Assembly: GCA_000499405.2 (NCBI GenBank)
Contig: HG738137.1
Location: 23,296,546 to 23,360,545 of the forward strand
Length of the DNA: 64,000 nt
Source: Onchocerca volvulus
Taxonomy: Eukaryota; Nematoda; Chromadorea; Rhabditida; Onchocercidae
Reading direction: 5' to 3'
Position numbers and translations under genes: made by a program. The first letter of the stretch is position 1; each line of letters starts with the position of its first letter. Below, in pieces: positions 22,096-35,140 of this stretch. The notes beneath the pieces were generated by a model. The model was given only the letters and a program-made list of their open reading frames with translations. It was not told where the DNA came from and ran no database searches.

Positions 22096-22463
22096 ATTGC
22101 CGAATGAAGCACAATATAATGGTGCCAGACCGATTTGAATACTATGAAGAAAAGAAAAAAACTATATTTGCTGGTTGATAACAGTATTTTTATCATAATT
22201 TAGCATTAAAAATGATAACTGAAACCTCCAGTACGGTAGTGATGGTTTACTGATAATGTGCTGATAAGAGCAAATAAAGATACAATCTTTCTAAAATTAC
22301 GCACTAACTATTAATTATTGCTTGGACAATGTTCGTTTCTAGTTTTTTAATCAGTGATTAAATCGTTATCAATTATATATATTCCTTACTGTTATCTTCA
22401 ACTAATACAGTGTATATCACTTACCACTAATTCTAACGAACAGTTTCAACAACTTTTTTTCAT
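22012..22463 (-). CDS. Candidate ankyrin-repeat-like gene fragment (three small exons)
   Basis: On the minus strand three segments join in phase: 22425-22463 (acceptor CCTTCAG, donor GTAAGTG; reads EKKLLKLFVRIS), 22251-22290 (acceptor TTTTAG, donor GTAAAC; RLYLYLLLSAHY) and 22012-22141 (acceptor TTCTTCATAG; IQIGLAPLYCASFGNNIA onward, stop TGA at 22012-22014). The introns are 134 and 109 bases, a normal nematode size. GLAPLYCASFGNN fits the G-x-TPL-x-x-A start of an ankyrin repeat (Ala for Thr), and such repeats bind protein partners. Support is only splice grammar plus one motif. The upstream end is not found and the last exon could instead splice out at GTTAGTG near 22083. It may be a pseudogene. 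Confidence 0.3.
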
Positions 22464-25400
22464 CTGAAGGAATAATGGCAAAGTAAGTTGAATTAACTTA
22501 TTTTATTTGTTTATTTTGATAAATCGCATTTCTTCCAGTTTCTCCGAGCAAAGTTAAATTTCAAAAAATACACTGCCGCATGAATTATTTGTCCATAAAT
22601 ATGTATCTTTTCGTAATATATTAAGGTAGTGCACGAAGTTTTAAGATTATTCATTCTCTATTAAACTATGATAAGATTTGATCTTTAAAATTTTGCAAGG
22701 AACTAAAAATCACAAAAAAACTCTAGAAGTTTACGAAAGAAACATCGCAACGAAGGCTGAATAATGTTATCAATTGTTTTTAAGTCGAAACTAAATTTTA
22801 ATTTTCATAAAAAAATTAGTATGAAATTGTTTGAAACTTTTTAATGTAATTTGCACTTCATAGAAACAAGAAATTATAATAACAACGATGATAATGATTA
22901 CGATGATGAATTCAATAGACAAAATCTGCAATGCATTGTGATTAACACAAGTTTTATTTATTTATTTTTTTCATAAGAAACCCAATAAACCATAAAACTT
23001 TTTAAAAATTTAATATTACTGAAATTTTGACAAGTTTTGATTTTGATAATAGTTCAAAAATTTTTGATTCTTATAACTTTTCAATATTTTTATCCTGCAA
23101 ACTATTTAATGTGTCTTAGAATTCAATTTCGAAAATAAGTATTTATCAAGAAACAATTCGAAACAAAAATTAAATTTGAAAATTATTTTATTATACATTC
23201 CGCCCTAATATTCAGTTTTTTTCTTGTTAGTTGAACTTGCCAAGGATAATTGCTACATCATTTATATCCTAAAATGTTTCAATTATTAAAAAAAAGCAAA
23301 AAAAAAGATTGAAGTAAAAGATTTTGAAAAAAAAAAGTGTTGAATAGTTTATGCATTTCTGGCCTTTGGGCTGAAAAATAATTTGATCTAAATAAATAAT
23401 TAGTAATGTTTTAAGAGTATTTATTAAACATTTATCATACTTATTAATTTTTGAAAATATTTGTAGCAAACTTTTTTTCTTTACCAAAGCTTTTTCCCCA
23501 AATCTTAAAATAGTTTTTTTTTTTCTCACACATTTCAATTTAGTTCTAATCAATAAAAATGTTTGTCTGAATTTCTAACAGCATATTCAAGTAAAGAAAA
23601 CATCCTTTGATTTGTGAAGCAATGCTTTAATTCTATTGCTTCTGTCATAAATGATTAGCATGTTTGCTTTAAATTTTACATTATAGTGAAGTATAAAAAG
23701 CAATAAACTAAACAAACTTTACGTTTAATCAATAAATATAATAAAATTTGCTTAAATTTAAAATCAATATGCAATCGTCGTCTTCAACCAAACTTTTTGA
23801 AATATATTTACTTATCTCCCTTTCTTCAGTTGATTATTTGAATATATTTCAACTTGATTTGCATGATAACCATTATTGCTTGCGTATAATTTATCTATGT
23901 TTATCAATTCTTCAACATTGGTTCAGTATTATTGTTACTGAGATTCTGAATCCTAGCATTTTCTCATGACATTGTAATCTGTTCTAATTTTGAAAAAATT
24001 TCATTATTTCTATACTTGATTAATCCTTATAGATGTGGAATATTCACGCAATTTTAGACATATAAAATATATGATGAGTACTTTTCACTTCTTTCCTACA
24101 GTGTCAATATAATTGTGACATTTTACTTCGTTAGATGACAAATTATTATACGACTAATTTTAAGCCTCTTTGAAAAGTTAGTATCTTCTGGTAAAAATTT
24201 TTTTTCACTCAAGTGATGACTCACATTTTTGCATCTCTTAATTCTACGAAAAAACTAAGCTTTAAAATTTCGCTTTGGAAAAGTACAACATATTCTTTCG
24301 TTATGAAATTCACCAAAAAAAGTGAGAAAAAAAGGAATTAAATTTATTAATCAATTTTAATAACATTCTGAAACGCCAACATACTAACAATAATCTTATT
24401 GATTTAAAAAAAAAAAAGAAAGGGAAGAAATTTAGTAAAAAAATTTTTTTTCTCATCTGAATCATCATACTAATTTAAAAAAAAAAAAAAAAAATAGGAT
24501 AAGAAATATTATATTAAGTCGCAATAAAATAAACAATCTATAAAACAATTTACTGATCCGGAATAATTCATGAATTTGTTCATTTGCATTAAATAATTTG
24601 AATAAACCTTTCTTCTCTCATTTTTTTTGGTTTGTTGATGTGAATTAATTTGCCCATTATTATAATATTAGAAATCCTAATAAACTAAATAACAAAAAAT
24701 TTTTTACTTTTTTTCCTTCCTATTAGTAATAATAATTTTCCGGGGATTATCGATTCAATCCTAGAATGGAAAAAATTATGTCAACCTATTTCCATGTGTT
24801 ACGACTTTTTCAGCTCATTTTTTTTTTTTTTTTTTTTTGACATATCAAGGATAATATATAATTGACAAAGATAATTGATGAGCAACAATCGTTATGCTAA
24901 TATTTTCAAAACTCTAGATTTAAATTGCGACAAAATTTCTCATGGGCAAAATTTTTAATTCCCATTAAAAATTGCAGCAAAACAAGAAAGGCATTATTTC
25001 CATTTTTCATTCGTTAATTTCAGCTTTTTTTTCTTTCCTTCAAATTTGCTATTTGCTAAATCCATTTTCAAATCACTTAGCTTCTTCCATTCAAGTTACT
25101 TTTTCATTCTCTCTTTCACTATTAAATTCGTTCCATTAAGACTAAAGTCAGATAGCAATGGCAGATTTCAAGCTTCAAATTTTCAAATCTAATTTTGACA
25201 TCAGTGAATGAGAGATAAAGTGTGAGAAAGCAAAAAAAAAGAGTGGATAAAAACTTGATAAATAAGCAGAAAGAAAAAAAAATCTTGTTTTCGATTTAAA
25301 AAAGGAATAAATTTTTTCCTGAGCTATCATAGAAATAATATCCATTTTCTTTTGCAAATTTTTCTATTTTCAGCTAGTTATAAGAAATTTCACACTTATT

Positions 25401-26630
25401 TAATGTTTAATAAATTCATATTTCATTTTCATGCATATTTCCGATATGATTAATTTCTCTTAAATAAATATTTTGCAGTCACAATTTACAAATATGTTTG
25501 TTTTTGAGTAAGTGATATTTTTTGGAAAAAAAAGGCATTTGCAACAATTTCTAATAAAAAAAATCTTTAAAAAATAATCACAGAAAAAAAAATTGAAATA
25601 ATTTAAATTTAAACAATATAAATTTTCCCTCGTGGAAATTGAGCATTTTATCTTTCCTTTTTGTTGGTTTGTTTTTTTTCCTGGTTTTTCAAATACTGCG
25701 TTATTCAGTAATTTCTGCTTAAATAATCATTTAACATTTAGGTGATTAGAATTATTGTGCATGTTGTGAGACAGAATGCAATTAATGAACTAAAAAGTTA
25801 TTTCTCTTCAAAAAATCAAGACAGCAGATGTCAATTTCAAGTTTTGGCCATTAAATCTATTGTAGGCCTAAGCAAATATCAAATTTTAATCTTAGCCATA
25901 CTTCATTTGCATATATTTGCAAAATCCTTTACTTTTTTCACGTAGTTTTCAAACTAAACATTTATAATAAACGATTTTTATCTAATACTTTTAAAAAGTA
26001 CTTTTTTTTTGAAATGTCTTAATTTGTCTTACATTAAAGAAAAGATGAACAAAATTTATAGTTATCTGAGAAGAAACTGAAAATAAATGATGACGAGCGG
26101 ATGATAATTTCCTCCGTCAAAAATTAATCTAGCTTTATGTTTCAAATATTTTTTTTATTTGTCAAAAATTCAATAAATTTTTTTTTTTTTTAAACAAACT
26201 TATGCACCGGAAAATATTTATAAGTTTTCTTACATTGTTAAGCTTATTTTTTCCTTACACGAAGTTGCATCATAAAATAAGTTTGAATAGCTTCAAATGT
26301 TTATGTTTTGTTGTTTAACTTCATTAAACTACTGAGTTAAGTTTCCATATCAAGCTAATTAAATTATCAATTATTTGTATCAGGCTAATTTAATCTATAA
26401 GTTTTCCAAAATATTATGGGATCAAAAAAAATTCATAATTTTGAAAAATCAGATAGCTTCGATGAGTAATTTGTTGAAAAAGCAATCATTGGTTTAATTT
26501 ATTCAACAATTTCTTCTTTCATTCTTTCAAGAAATTTGACAAATTTGTATTCCTGTCATTTCAATGTTTACTACTCCAATTATTATGATGTAATACTTAT
26601 AATAAATTTTGGAAGAAAATTATGAAGCTC

Positions 26631-26631
<1 letters not shown>

Positions 26632-26669
<38 letters not shown>
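26632..26669. repeat. Poly(A) tract
   Basis: An uninterrupted adenine run of about 38 bases is followed by gcggaaaggaagagg. No retrocopy upstream is recognisable. Confidence 0.85.
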
Positions 26670-26670
<1 letters not shown>

Positions 26671-26938
26671 CGGAAAGGAAGAGGTTTTTATACGTAGAGG
26701 ATTTAAGGGATAAATTTATTGTGCAGTAGATGATAAATAATGATTACATTTGAAGAACAAAATCATTTGTTTTCTGAAAACTTAAGGCGCTTTTTTTAAG
26801 TTCTTGAAGTTCTATTTAAAAATAATTCAAATGCATTGGTAATCTTCAGAATGTCAGTTTCTATGAATGATTTAATGGCAAATTTGAAATTTATCGACAA
26901 TGTTTTCACAAATATTTGTTCATCTATACGTTGATATG

Positions 26939-26988
26939 CTTGTGTGCATGCGCGCATGCGTATATGCGTGTATACAAGTATGTGCGAA
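26939..26988. repeat. Alternating purine-pyrimidine tract
   Basis: The segment tgcttgtgtgcatgcgcgcatgcgtatatgcgtg and its continuation alternate purine and pyrimidine almost throughout, with a perfect catgcgcgcatg palindrome. Such DNA can adopt the Z form. The overlapping 79-codon minus-strand frame is judged non-coding. Confidence 0.7.
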
Positions 26989-27270
26989 TAAATGACAAAG
27001 TTTACAATGGCTGGAAAATGTAAAGCATATAGCAAAAGAAGATTTAATAAAAAAATTCAACGTATTAGCTTACTGGCATGAAATTGTCAAGTTAATGATG
27101 TTGATTCTAGATCTCTGAAAAAAATCTAATATTTATTTTTTTGTAAGAATAAGATTATTTCAATTAATCCGCAAGCATTTCTAAGTTTTGCTATCAGAAC
27201 TTTTTAAAGTATTTCCTTAAAATATTTGCAGAGGAATGAAAATTTTTTATTTAATACAATCAACTGATGT

Positions 27271-27655
27271 AATCTATAGAAATAAAAATGCAAATGTTCT
27301 TCTGGACTTCTGACACAAAGTTGCAAGTTCTTCACCAATTGCTTTAAAACTTCGATATAGCGTTGCATTCGATTAGGCGCGTATTTCTACTTGTGCGTAA
27401 GGATAAATATGCTTCCCGCCAAAACGTCGCGAGAATAAGCATACTTCCCGCCAAAAAGGTAAACAAAGTAACTTCAACCAATCATTGATTCAATGCTAGT
27501 GATAAATAATTTATGTTAATAAAAATGTAAATTTTCTTTATGGTTTTTGACACAACATTTCAAGTTTTTCACCGCTCTAATCTATATGAATAAAAATGTT
27601 CGCTCGTTTATTTTATTATTCAGTAGATAATCTATATAAATAAAAATGTCGGATA
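27271..27655 (+). mobile_element. Cluster of Helitron-like repeat fragments, copy 2
   Basis: The start motif aatctata(t/g)aaataaaaatg occurs at 27271, about 27580 and 27631. The internal block caagttcttcaccaattgctttaaaact plus gcgttgcattcgattaggcgcg runs from about 27325 to 27382, and a second partial block (cacaacatttcaagtttttcaccg) lies at about 27552-27575. A local duplication of about 22 bases (tatgcttcccgccaaaa, 27403-27425 and 27434-27456) sits between them. No coding capacity. Family inference as for copy 1. Confidence 0.5.
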
Positions 27656-27869
27656 CAGCTAATAGCAATTCATTTATTGCAAAGAAATATTTAGCAGATC
27701 TTTGTTGCTTGTAAAAAATGATGAATTTGAGGAATATTTTGAAAAAATTGTCATAGAAATTTTCTGATAGTTTAATAATGTTATATAAATAAACATAATA
27801 CTTTAAATAAGAAAGAAATTATAGGAATATTAGTTCATTATTTCAATTAACTTAAATTATCGCTATAAT

Positions 27870-27911
27870 TAAATTACCCTTCAGCTATGCATTTAAATTA
27901 CCTTTCAGCTA

Positions 27912-27955
<44 letters not shown>

Positions 27956-28047
27956 ATTACATATATATATATATAATTTTAAAATTTAAACATCGGATAT
28001 ATATATATATATATATATATCGGATATATATATATATATATCCGATG
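27870..28047. repeat. (TA)n region with hairpin and small duplication
   Basis: A duplicated taaattacc(c/t)ttcagctatgcat leads into long (TA) runs. catcggatatat (27991-28002) and its exact reverse complement atatatccgatg (28036-28047) frame a TA run with an internal cggatat, so the whole can fold into one long hairpin. Confidence 0.85.
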
Positions 28048-28984
28048 TGAAATAAGCAGCAAAAAAGATTTTATGAATTTCATCCTACGAATTTCTTCGA
28101 TTGTTTCCATTATGTCATTATTCATCATTGTAAGCAATTGATATCATCGTCATCATCGCTTCTATTTGATATCATTATAATCATTATTGATGATGTTATT
28201 TTGCCATCGCTGATATTTGATGCCATCATTATCATTCATTGATAGTTGATGTCATCATTATATTGAATCTGGGGAAAGCTTGATGTCAGAGAAAAAAAAA
28301 ATCCGCTCCTTCTTATCAAATTTCCCAGGTTATGATTAGAAGCAATAACATTTCTGGCAAAATTTTTATGGTAAAAGATTATTTCTAAAATCAGTTTTGA
28401 ATAGTTGTAATTCTAAAAATTTTTATATTTTTAAGTAACGAAAGCGTAAATTTTCAAATAACGAACAGAAATGCCACTGACTAAATAATTTTAATGTTAA
28501 TTAAAAAAGTATGCTGCAATTAACCAAAAGAAATTCTTTCCACCAGTAAAAATTTTTGGGATGGCAATTGAAAATATCAGTGAAATCATGGTATTGTATT
28601 CAAATATAATTATTTTTCCATTTAATTTCTTTTAACAATATTCAACAATTAATTTGAAATTCATCATTCTATTTCCGTCCATCTTTAAAAATTTTGAAAG
28701 TATTCTGGTTTTATTCTAACTAAATAGTCAGAATAGAACAAGAAATGAATGGTATTCATTGTCATTGTCAACAATAGCATAATCATTCTTATCATCATCA
28801 CGAACTTCTATTGTCATTTTTATTACTGTTACAGTTATTATCATTATTACAATCAATTGCAACTACCATTTTTAGTATGATTAACATCGTTGTCATCACC
28901 ATTCATGCCAGCTTTATTAGTCAGCCATATCAGCAAGGGAAGAAACAATATCAAATCAGAATAATTGATATTAAGATTTGGATT

Positions 28985-29195
28985 AAACTAAGTTTGGTAT
29001 TAAAGTAAACATTTTTTGTTCGGCCAAAATGTCATTACATAATGGATACTAATTATTATCATCTTTGTCATCATCATCATCAACCCTAAGTTTGATATCA
29101 AAGTGATTGATTTTAAATTAAGCATTTTTTGCTTGATCAAAATGACGTTGCATGAAAGATATTAACTATTCATCGTTATTATCATAATCGTCATC
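28985..29195 (+). repeat. Tandem duplication of about 100 bases with tcatcat tail
   Basis: ctaagtttggtattaaagt ... cattttttgttcggccaaaatg ... gatactaattattatcatc (from about 28988) is repeated with differences as ctaagtttgatatcaaagt ... cattttttgcttgatcaaaatg ... gatattaactattcatcg (from about 29086). Each copy ends in a tcatcat-rich run. Confidence 0.7.
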
Positions 29196-29295
29196 TCGAC
29201 ATTATCATCATCACGACGTCAATATCAAGAGCAGATGTTTCAAGTGCTTCATCAGTTATAAAGCTTTTAGATATACGCCTGTCTGCTTTTATGTG

Positions 29296-29366
29296 TCTTT
29301 CTGTTTATGCATGTGTGTATGTGCGTGTATGTGCGTGTATGTGTGTATGTGTGTGTATGCCTATTT
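29296..29366. repeat. TG/TGTATG microsatellite
   Basis: The run tgtgtgtatgtgcgtgtatg and following bases is a GT-rich simple repeat of about 60 bases with TGTATG and TGCGTG variants. Confidence 0.85.
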
Positions 29367-30276
29367 GAAGTACAATGAAACTTTAGAATATTCTTAGAAA
29401 AGTCTATGTCTTGCTTTCTATTAGCAATAATGCAGTTTGGTCGTCGTAGACCAGGAAGTTGTGTCTCTGTTATTAGCTATTACATTTCTTTCTTTTACTG
29501 CTCATTCCTTCTCATAATAAACAAAAAGCAGATGGAAGAAAATTTGTAATCAAAAATAAATTTTTCATAAGCAAGAATGAACTTTGACCCTTCCATTAAT
29601 AATAATCGTTTTTTGTCTTATCATTTCCAATCATTTTTCTCATTAATATGCTTTATGGTAATTAATAATGTCAAGTTTATTATAAAAATCTCAATGGAAT
29701 TACTTTTTTCATTTAAGAGTGGAATGATTATGATTTTATTAAAATCACTCTTTCTTTCTGGCTCTCTCTCTCTCCTTCTATATATATATATATATAAATT
29801 TATAGATATATTCTCGAAGAATTTAAAATTTATATATATAGTTATATTTGAAATAATTATTAATTGTCTTATGTTCTCCATGATTTAACTTATTTTCATA
29901 ATCTCTGAAAATTCAAATGATCCCTATTAATTTAACTTAATTAAATCAATGCTTCATCAAATTAATTTATTTAAATCAAAATTTTATTCTAATACATGGC
30001 TTGTTAAATGGAATTTTATCAATAACATATTTGTTTTTTTTTTCATTCAAAAAAGAATATTTCATTTAAAAAATTTTTCTTTGTATATATATCAAAATTT
30101 CGCATCATTTTGCTTAACTTACTTACATTTTCAATTCACTTTATATTTTCAATCCTTTATCAAAGAAATAGTCAATCAACAATTTAAATTTATTATTTCA
30201 TGCGAATTTTATCCTATCCATTGAATTTCAAACGATATTTCAATTTCAACCTTCTTTATTTCTTCTTTAACTTGGT

Positions 30277-30310
<34 letters not shown>

Positions 30311-31819
30311 ATTCCGTCATTTTGCTGAAAATAGTTTAACAACCTTTTTTTTCGACAATATTATTTTTTCGTAGTAAATGTGAAAAGTACAAACTAACTT
30401 ATCAAATGTTATACTTGTATTATTTATTTATTTATTACATAGCAATCAACCAAAATGTAAATTAGTTTCCTTCCCTTATTCTCGGCGGAATAGTTCACCG
30501 AAGACGATTGAAACAAATTGAATTTCAAACAGCATTTTCTTTTCGACATTTTCTCCTTCATTCCTATATAAGTGCCGCTAATTCAATATTTACTTTGCCT
30601 ATTTTTTTTTCTCTGAAAGAATCAAATTTCCTGGAAAAGGTTTCCAATTACAGAAAAAAATGTTAATAAATCTCCTCAGTTTGTTACCTAAATATTAACA
30701 TTTAAAAATTTCCATCTGTTTTCATCTTTTTGCAAATATCCTCCTACTTCAAAGTATTTTTAATGTTTTCGAAACGATTTTCAAATTCAATTATTGTTTC
30801 GCCTTAGAATTATTGCAGTTTCATTCATTCAATTTAAAATAAATTCGTTTCCGTTTAACTGCTAGTTTAGAATAGCAATTTTACTCGATTATCCATTGTA
30901 GCGATCTTATCTTGTCCGATCCTTTTTTATTGTTTCATTTTAGTTTCTATCCGGGTAACATGTTTATTATCTTTTCAGCGAATTTTAAGCCATTTGGAAA
31001 AATACAACATTTGTTTCCAGAATTTTGTAGAATATTGTATTCATTATTGGTACTATGTAACACCGTATCTAATTTCGAGATTTTGTAAAATACGATACTC
31101 GTCGCAAGTACTGAATATCATAATCTAATCTTCAGCACACAGAATTTTCGAATTTTTATCGTTTTTTAAACCATATACCGTTGAAGTCATCATTAGCTGA
31201 AGGCAAAAATTTTCTGTTTCATTTTTTTCACTTCCTCTCACCTTTTTTATTGTAGATTTCTTCAACCCAGTATTTTCATAATAAAAAATTAACTAAATAA
31301 AAAAATCGATAATGTTTACCTTTTTTTTTTTTTTTTTTATTCCAACAATATCACTTTAATAAATCTTTGAAAAACTGTTATAAAATATAATTGGTGAATA
31401 AATTTTCATTGATATTCTCAGATAATTCAGTAATTATACCTGAACAAATGTAAAGCATTAATTAATTCATTAATCTAACTTAAATCACCGAAAATCCAAG
31501 AGAATTTGATTTGATACAAATTGTGTTACAGTAATAAACAATTCAATTGGATTTTGGTGCGAACGATAACTTGGAAGGAAAAATATAAAATTGAGTATTT
31601 CATAAAAAATGAAATAAAATAGTGATGATTTTGAAAGCAAAAACTTACTCATTGTAGAATTTTTTAGAAATTTCAGTTAAGATCGTGTTACTAACAGTGA
31701 AGTTCAAGCAAAAAGATGTAATAATTGAAAAAGAAAAGAATCAAAATGTAAAACTGATGTAAATTCTTAAAATGATTTCTTTGACAAATCATTTTAATAA
31801 TTTGTCAGCATTTTAAATT

Positions 31820-31960
31820 AATCTAGTATTTGGTCAATATTTTGAAATCAATTTAGCATTTTTTCAATATTTCAAGATTGATTTAAATCATATGTTAAAT
31901 AATTATGGAATATTTATAAAACGCTAAATTAATTTCAAAATATTGACAAACTACTAAATT
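31820..31960. repeat. Imperfect inverted repeat (foldback)
   Basis: Arms 31820-31862 and 31918-31960 are reverse complements over 43 bases with about six mismatches. Both contain tcaatattttgaaat or its complement atttcaaaatattga. The 55-base loop repeats the word tttcaatattt. It is the right size for a small foldback or MITE remnant, but no target-site duplication was identified. Confidence 0.75.
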
Positions 31961-34028
31961 GGGCAGAAATGAATTGAATGTACTTGAATTAAAAGTGTAG
32001 GAAAGTGATTTTTTTTCCAATTTTTTTTCTAATTATTTCAAGGTTTCAAGGATTGTTTCAAAAGAAAAAGCGATTATTCAATTGCTGTAAAAGAAAAAAA
32101 ATTGATAATTTCTCAAAAAATAAGCAAATTATTCATGTACAAATCAGTCGAAGCAGATTTTAATGATCAAATATTAAGAAAAAAATTTCTTAAAGTAATT
32201 TAAAAGATTGAAAAATCTTTACGAAAAATTTTAAATCATAGAATACACTTAAAAAAAAAAAAAAAAAAAACTTATTTTATGAATTTTCACGCTGGAATCT
32301 TCTAAAGTGTAATAATTTGTGATGGAAAATTATCATGTGGGCTAATAAAACGCTATTTAATAAGTTTTTAAATTAGAATCTCGTCAATCATAATGATATA
32401 TAATGTAAAATTATGATTTGTGGCTGAAGAAATTATAAATCAATATAAGTCATTTGATAATTATAAATTTTCAATATGAATCATTTGATGTTTATGAGAT
32501 CTTAAATTGATTCTTTCTTTCTAATTTATACGATAGTTTATGAGCCTTTAAGTTAATACCTCTTGAACTATAATGATGTATGATGCAAAAATTATGATAT
32601 ATAGTTTTAAAAAAGTGAAACAGCTCTAATTTTTGATATAATATTTTCGTTATAAATAAAAATTAAGAATTCAAATACTTTGAGCCAAAAAAAAATTTAA
32701 AAAACTATGTAAATATGCAAAAATATAAATCAATATGGATTTAAAAAAAAGTCGGAAATAAAGTGCATATGAAGAAAGTAATAGTTCACGTAAAAGTCTC
32801 ATTTTGTACTTTTTCAACTTTTATTTGACAAATGTCATAAGCAATTCAGTCTTCCATTGTATTATTTCATATTTCATTTTTTCAAATGCTTCAATCAATA
32901 TATAAATGTCGCGATAGTTTGACAATGATCGATTGAAACATTCAATTTTGAGATAATCTTTTTTTTTTTTTTTATTTATTCAGAAAGAGAAACTGGATGA
33001 AGGAAGTGAAAAAAGGAAAATAAATAAAAACTTTTGAAAGTTAGTTTTTCCAAAATTTTCAGAAGCAAAAATGCATTGCGGCGAAATTCAACTTTTTTGC
33101 AAAAATTCAGCTTCTTTTTTTTTTTTTTTTGCAATATTCATATTGTTATTTTATTCTCTTCTTGAAACAATGCATTTTTGCATGCCAGTCCATGAAATTG
33201 TTTCGGAAAATGCTTGTTTGAAATTTATAAATAAACAGTTCGAAATGGAAACGAATTTCTATTTGGAAAAAAAAAAAAGGAAATTCAGTTCCGTTTTTCA
33301 GTTCTTTTTTTTGAATTCAATATTAACCTGGCTTTATATTTCACAATTTCTTTTTTAAAGCATTAAATTAGTTTGTTTAAAAGCAAAAAAAGAGGAAAAA
33401 GTGAAAACAAAAAGGATGAGGAAAATAGAAAATATATCAAATGAAAAAAAGAAGCGAACTTTTAAAACTCAAATTATATGCAAGTATATTTTTTCTGTTT
33501 TGTAGTTGCATTTTTTCGTAAGATTTCTTTTGAGACAAAATATTTTTTCCTATTTTGAAATAAAAAATTATCTGTTTCTACATGTAAAATGTAAACCTGA
33601 AAATTGCTGTCATTACCAAAATGATTTCTGATGAATTGTCTTCTTAGCATTCTTTTGACAATACTTAATAAATTAAATTATGGATTATTTATAATCATAG
33701 TTGTTAATGTTTGTCAACTTTTAAACTCAATTTGCATTACTTTTTCAGAAATTTTTCTTCTTACTGACACAAATTTAGTAATCTTTATGACAATTCCAGT
33801 TTTGCTTTCTTCATTTTTTACAGCATTTTAATATTGCGATAATTGTGATTTAAACTTTTATTCTATTTTGAATTTTTTTTTTAGTCAAGAAGATTTCAAA
33901 TTTTATTCAACACTTTTAAAAGTACTTATAAATTTCTATTTTTTCAATTTTATTGCTTGTAAACTTTATTAAAATTTATTTTTTTCAGTTTAAATGTCGA
34001 TGAAACTCGAAAATTATCAATGAAATCC

Positions 34029-34062
<34 letters not shown>

Positions 34063-35044
34063 AAATTGTGTGTGAAGCAAATAATGGAATGATCAATATA
34101 TTAAAGACTAATTTTAGAAATCTAAGTATTTGCATTTTTTTTTTTTTTGAAATATTAATTTAAATATAAAATGAAGTAAACGAAACTATTTTATGGTATT
34201 CTTTTGAAATAAAAGCTGAAATTTAAGAATTTGAATTTTTAAGTTTTTTTTTCGATTTTTAATATTTCGAAATTTATTGCTGAAGAAATTTATAAGTGAA
34301 AGTAGATGAAAAATGTGAGCAGGTGAAAATGGAAGAATGAATTTATTCACAAGATTATTATTTATCATTCATTAATCGGTGCAAATAAATTCTACCGTAC
34401 CACCGAAAGCAAATTATTTTGCGGATTTTCTATCATTTAGACTTTTTTTCTTACTCTCAGTCATTATTACAGCATGAACTAGGCTTAATTAGTTAACTGC
34501 GCTCAATTAGTTGAAATATAAGTTAACTGGCAAATACAGGCATGGTTATATAATAGTAGCAGTAGATTGGAATAAATTAAAATTTTTGCTTATTCTAATG
34601 TTAAAATTTGAAACCTAAGCTTTGGGTGATTAAATTAATATTAATGTTTCTGTCACAATTTTATGATTGAATTATTTATCGTAGCCTTCATCATTTTGTT
34701 TAAAATTGAAATTCATAAATATTTCCGAAATAAATTAGCACTTTAAAATATTAAAGATTTTAATCGGTGAAGTTCAAATATAATAATATCGTTTCTGCTA
34801 TTGAACGTTTTCCGAATCTTAACTTCCGGAAAAATTAATAAATATGCGTGAAAATTTTCAATTTTCTGTATATCATCGAAAATCTTAAAGGCCTTTTAGT
34901 TTCTCTTGTAAGTTTAATTACATGATAGCCTTTTTAAGTATTATTATTTAAAATATTCACATTATATGCAAATGTATTGTTTGTTACATTGAAGTTTTTA
35001 GAAATGATTCGAATTTTGAAATTACTGAAAATTTTTCGTTCACA

Positions 35045-35140
35045 TTTATTTATTTATTTATTTGCTTGCTATATGATAGAAACTTTTTTTTTTTCGTTCC
35101 AACTTATTTATCTATTTATCTATCATGTGCTATAATTTTT
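35045..35140. repeat. ttta simple repeat, duplicated
   Basis: cgttcacatttatttattta followed by tgctatatgata, and cgttccaacttatttatcta followed by atgtgctata, form two diverged copies of a segment of about 65 bases. Confidence 0.6.

Larger units (their letters stand above)
22464..27270. other. AT-rich DNA without recognised genes
   Basis: Only low-complexity and chance frames are seen. A poly(A) run of about 38 bases lies at 26632-26669, and alternating purine-pyrimidine DNA at 26939-26988. An ATGGCAAA followed by GTAAGT at 22476-22489 (plus) resembles a tiny start exon but cannot be supported. Confidence 0.55.

Noticed and set aside
28130..28260. Regularly spaced tcatcat/gatgat words considered as a CRISPR-like array
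   Set aside because: The spacing is irregular and the words are simple trinucleotide repeats; the genome is eukaryotic.
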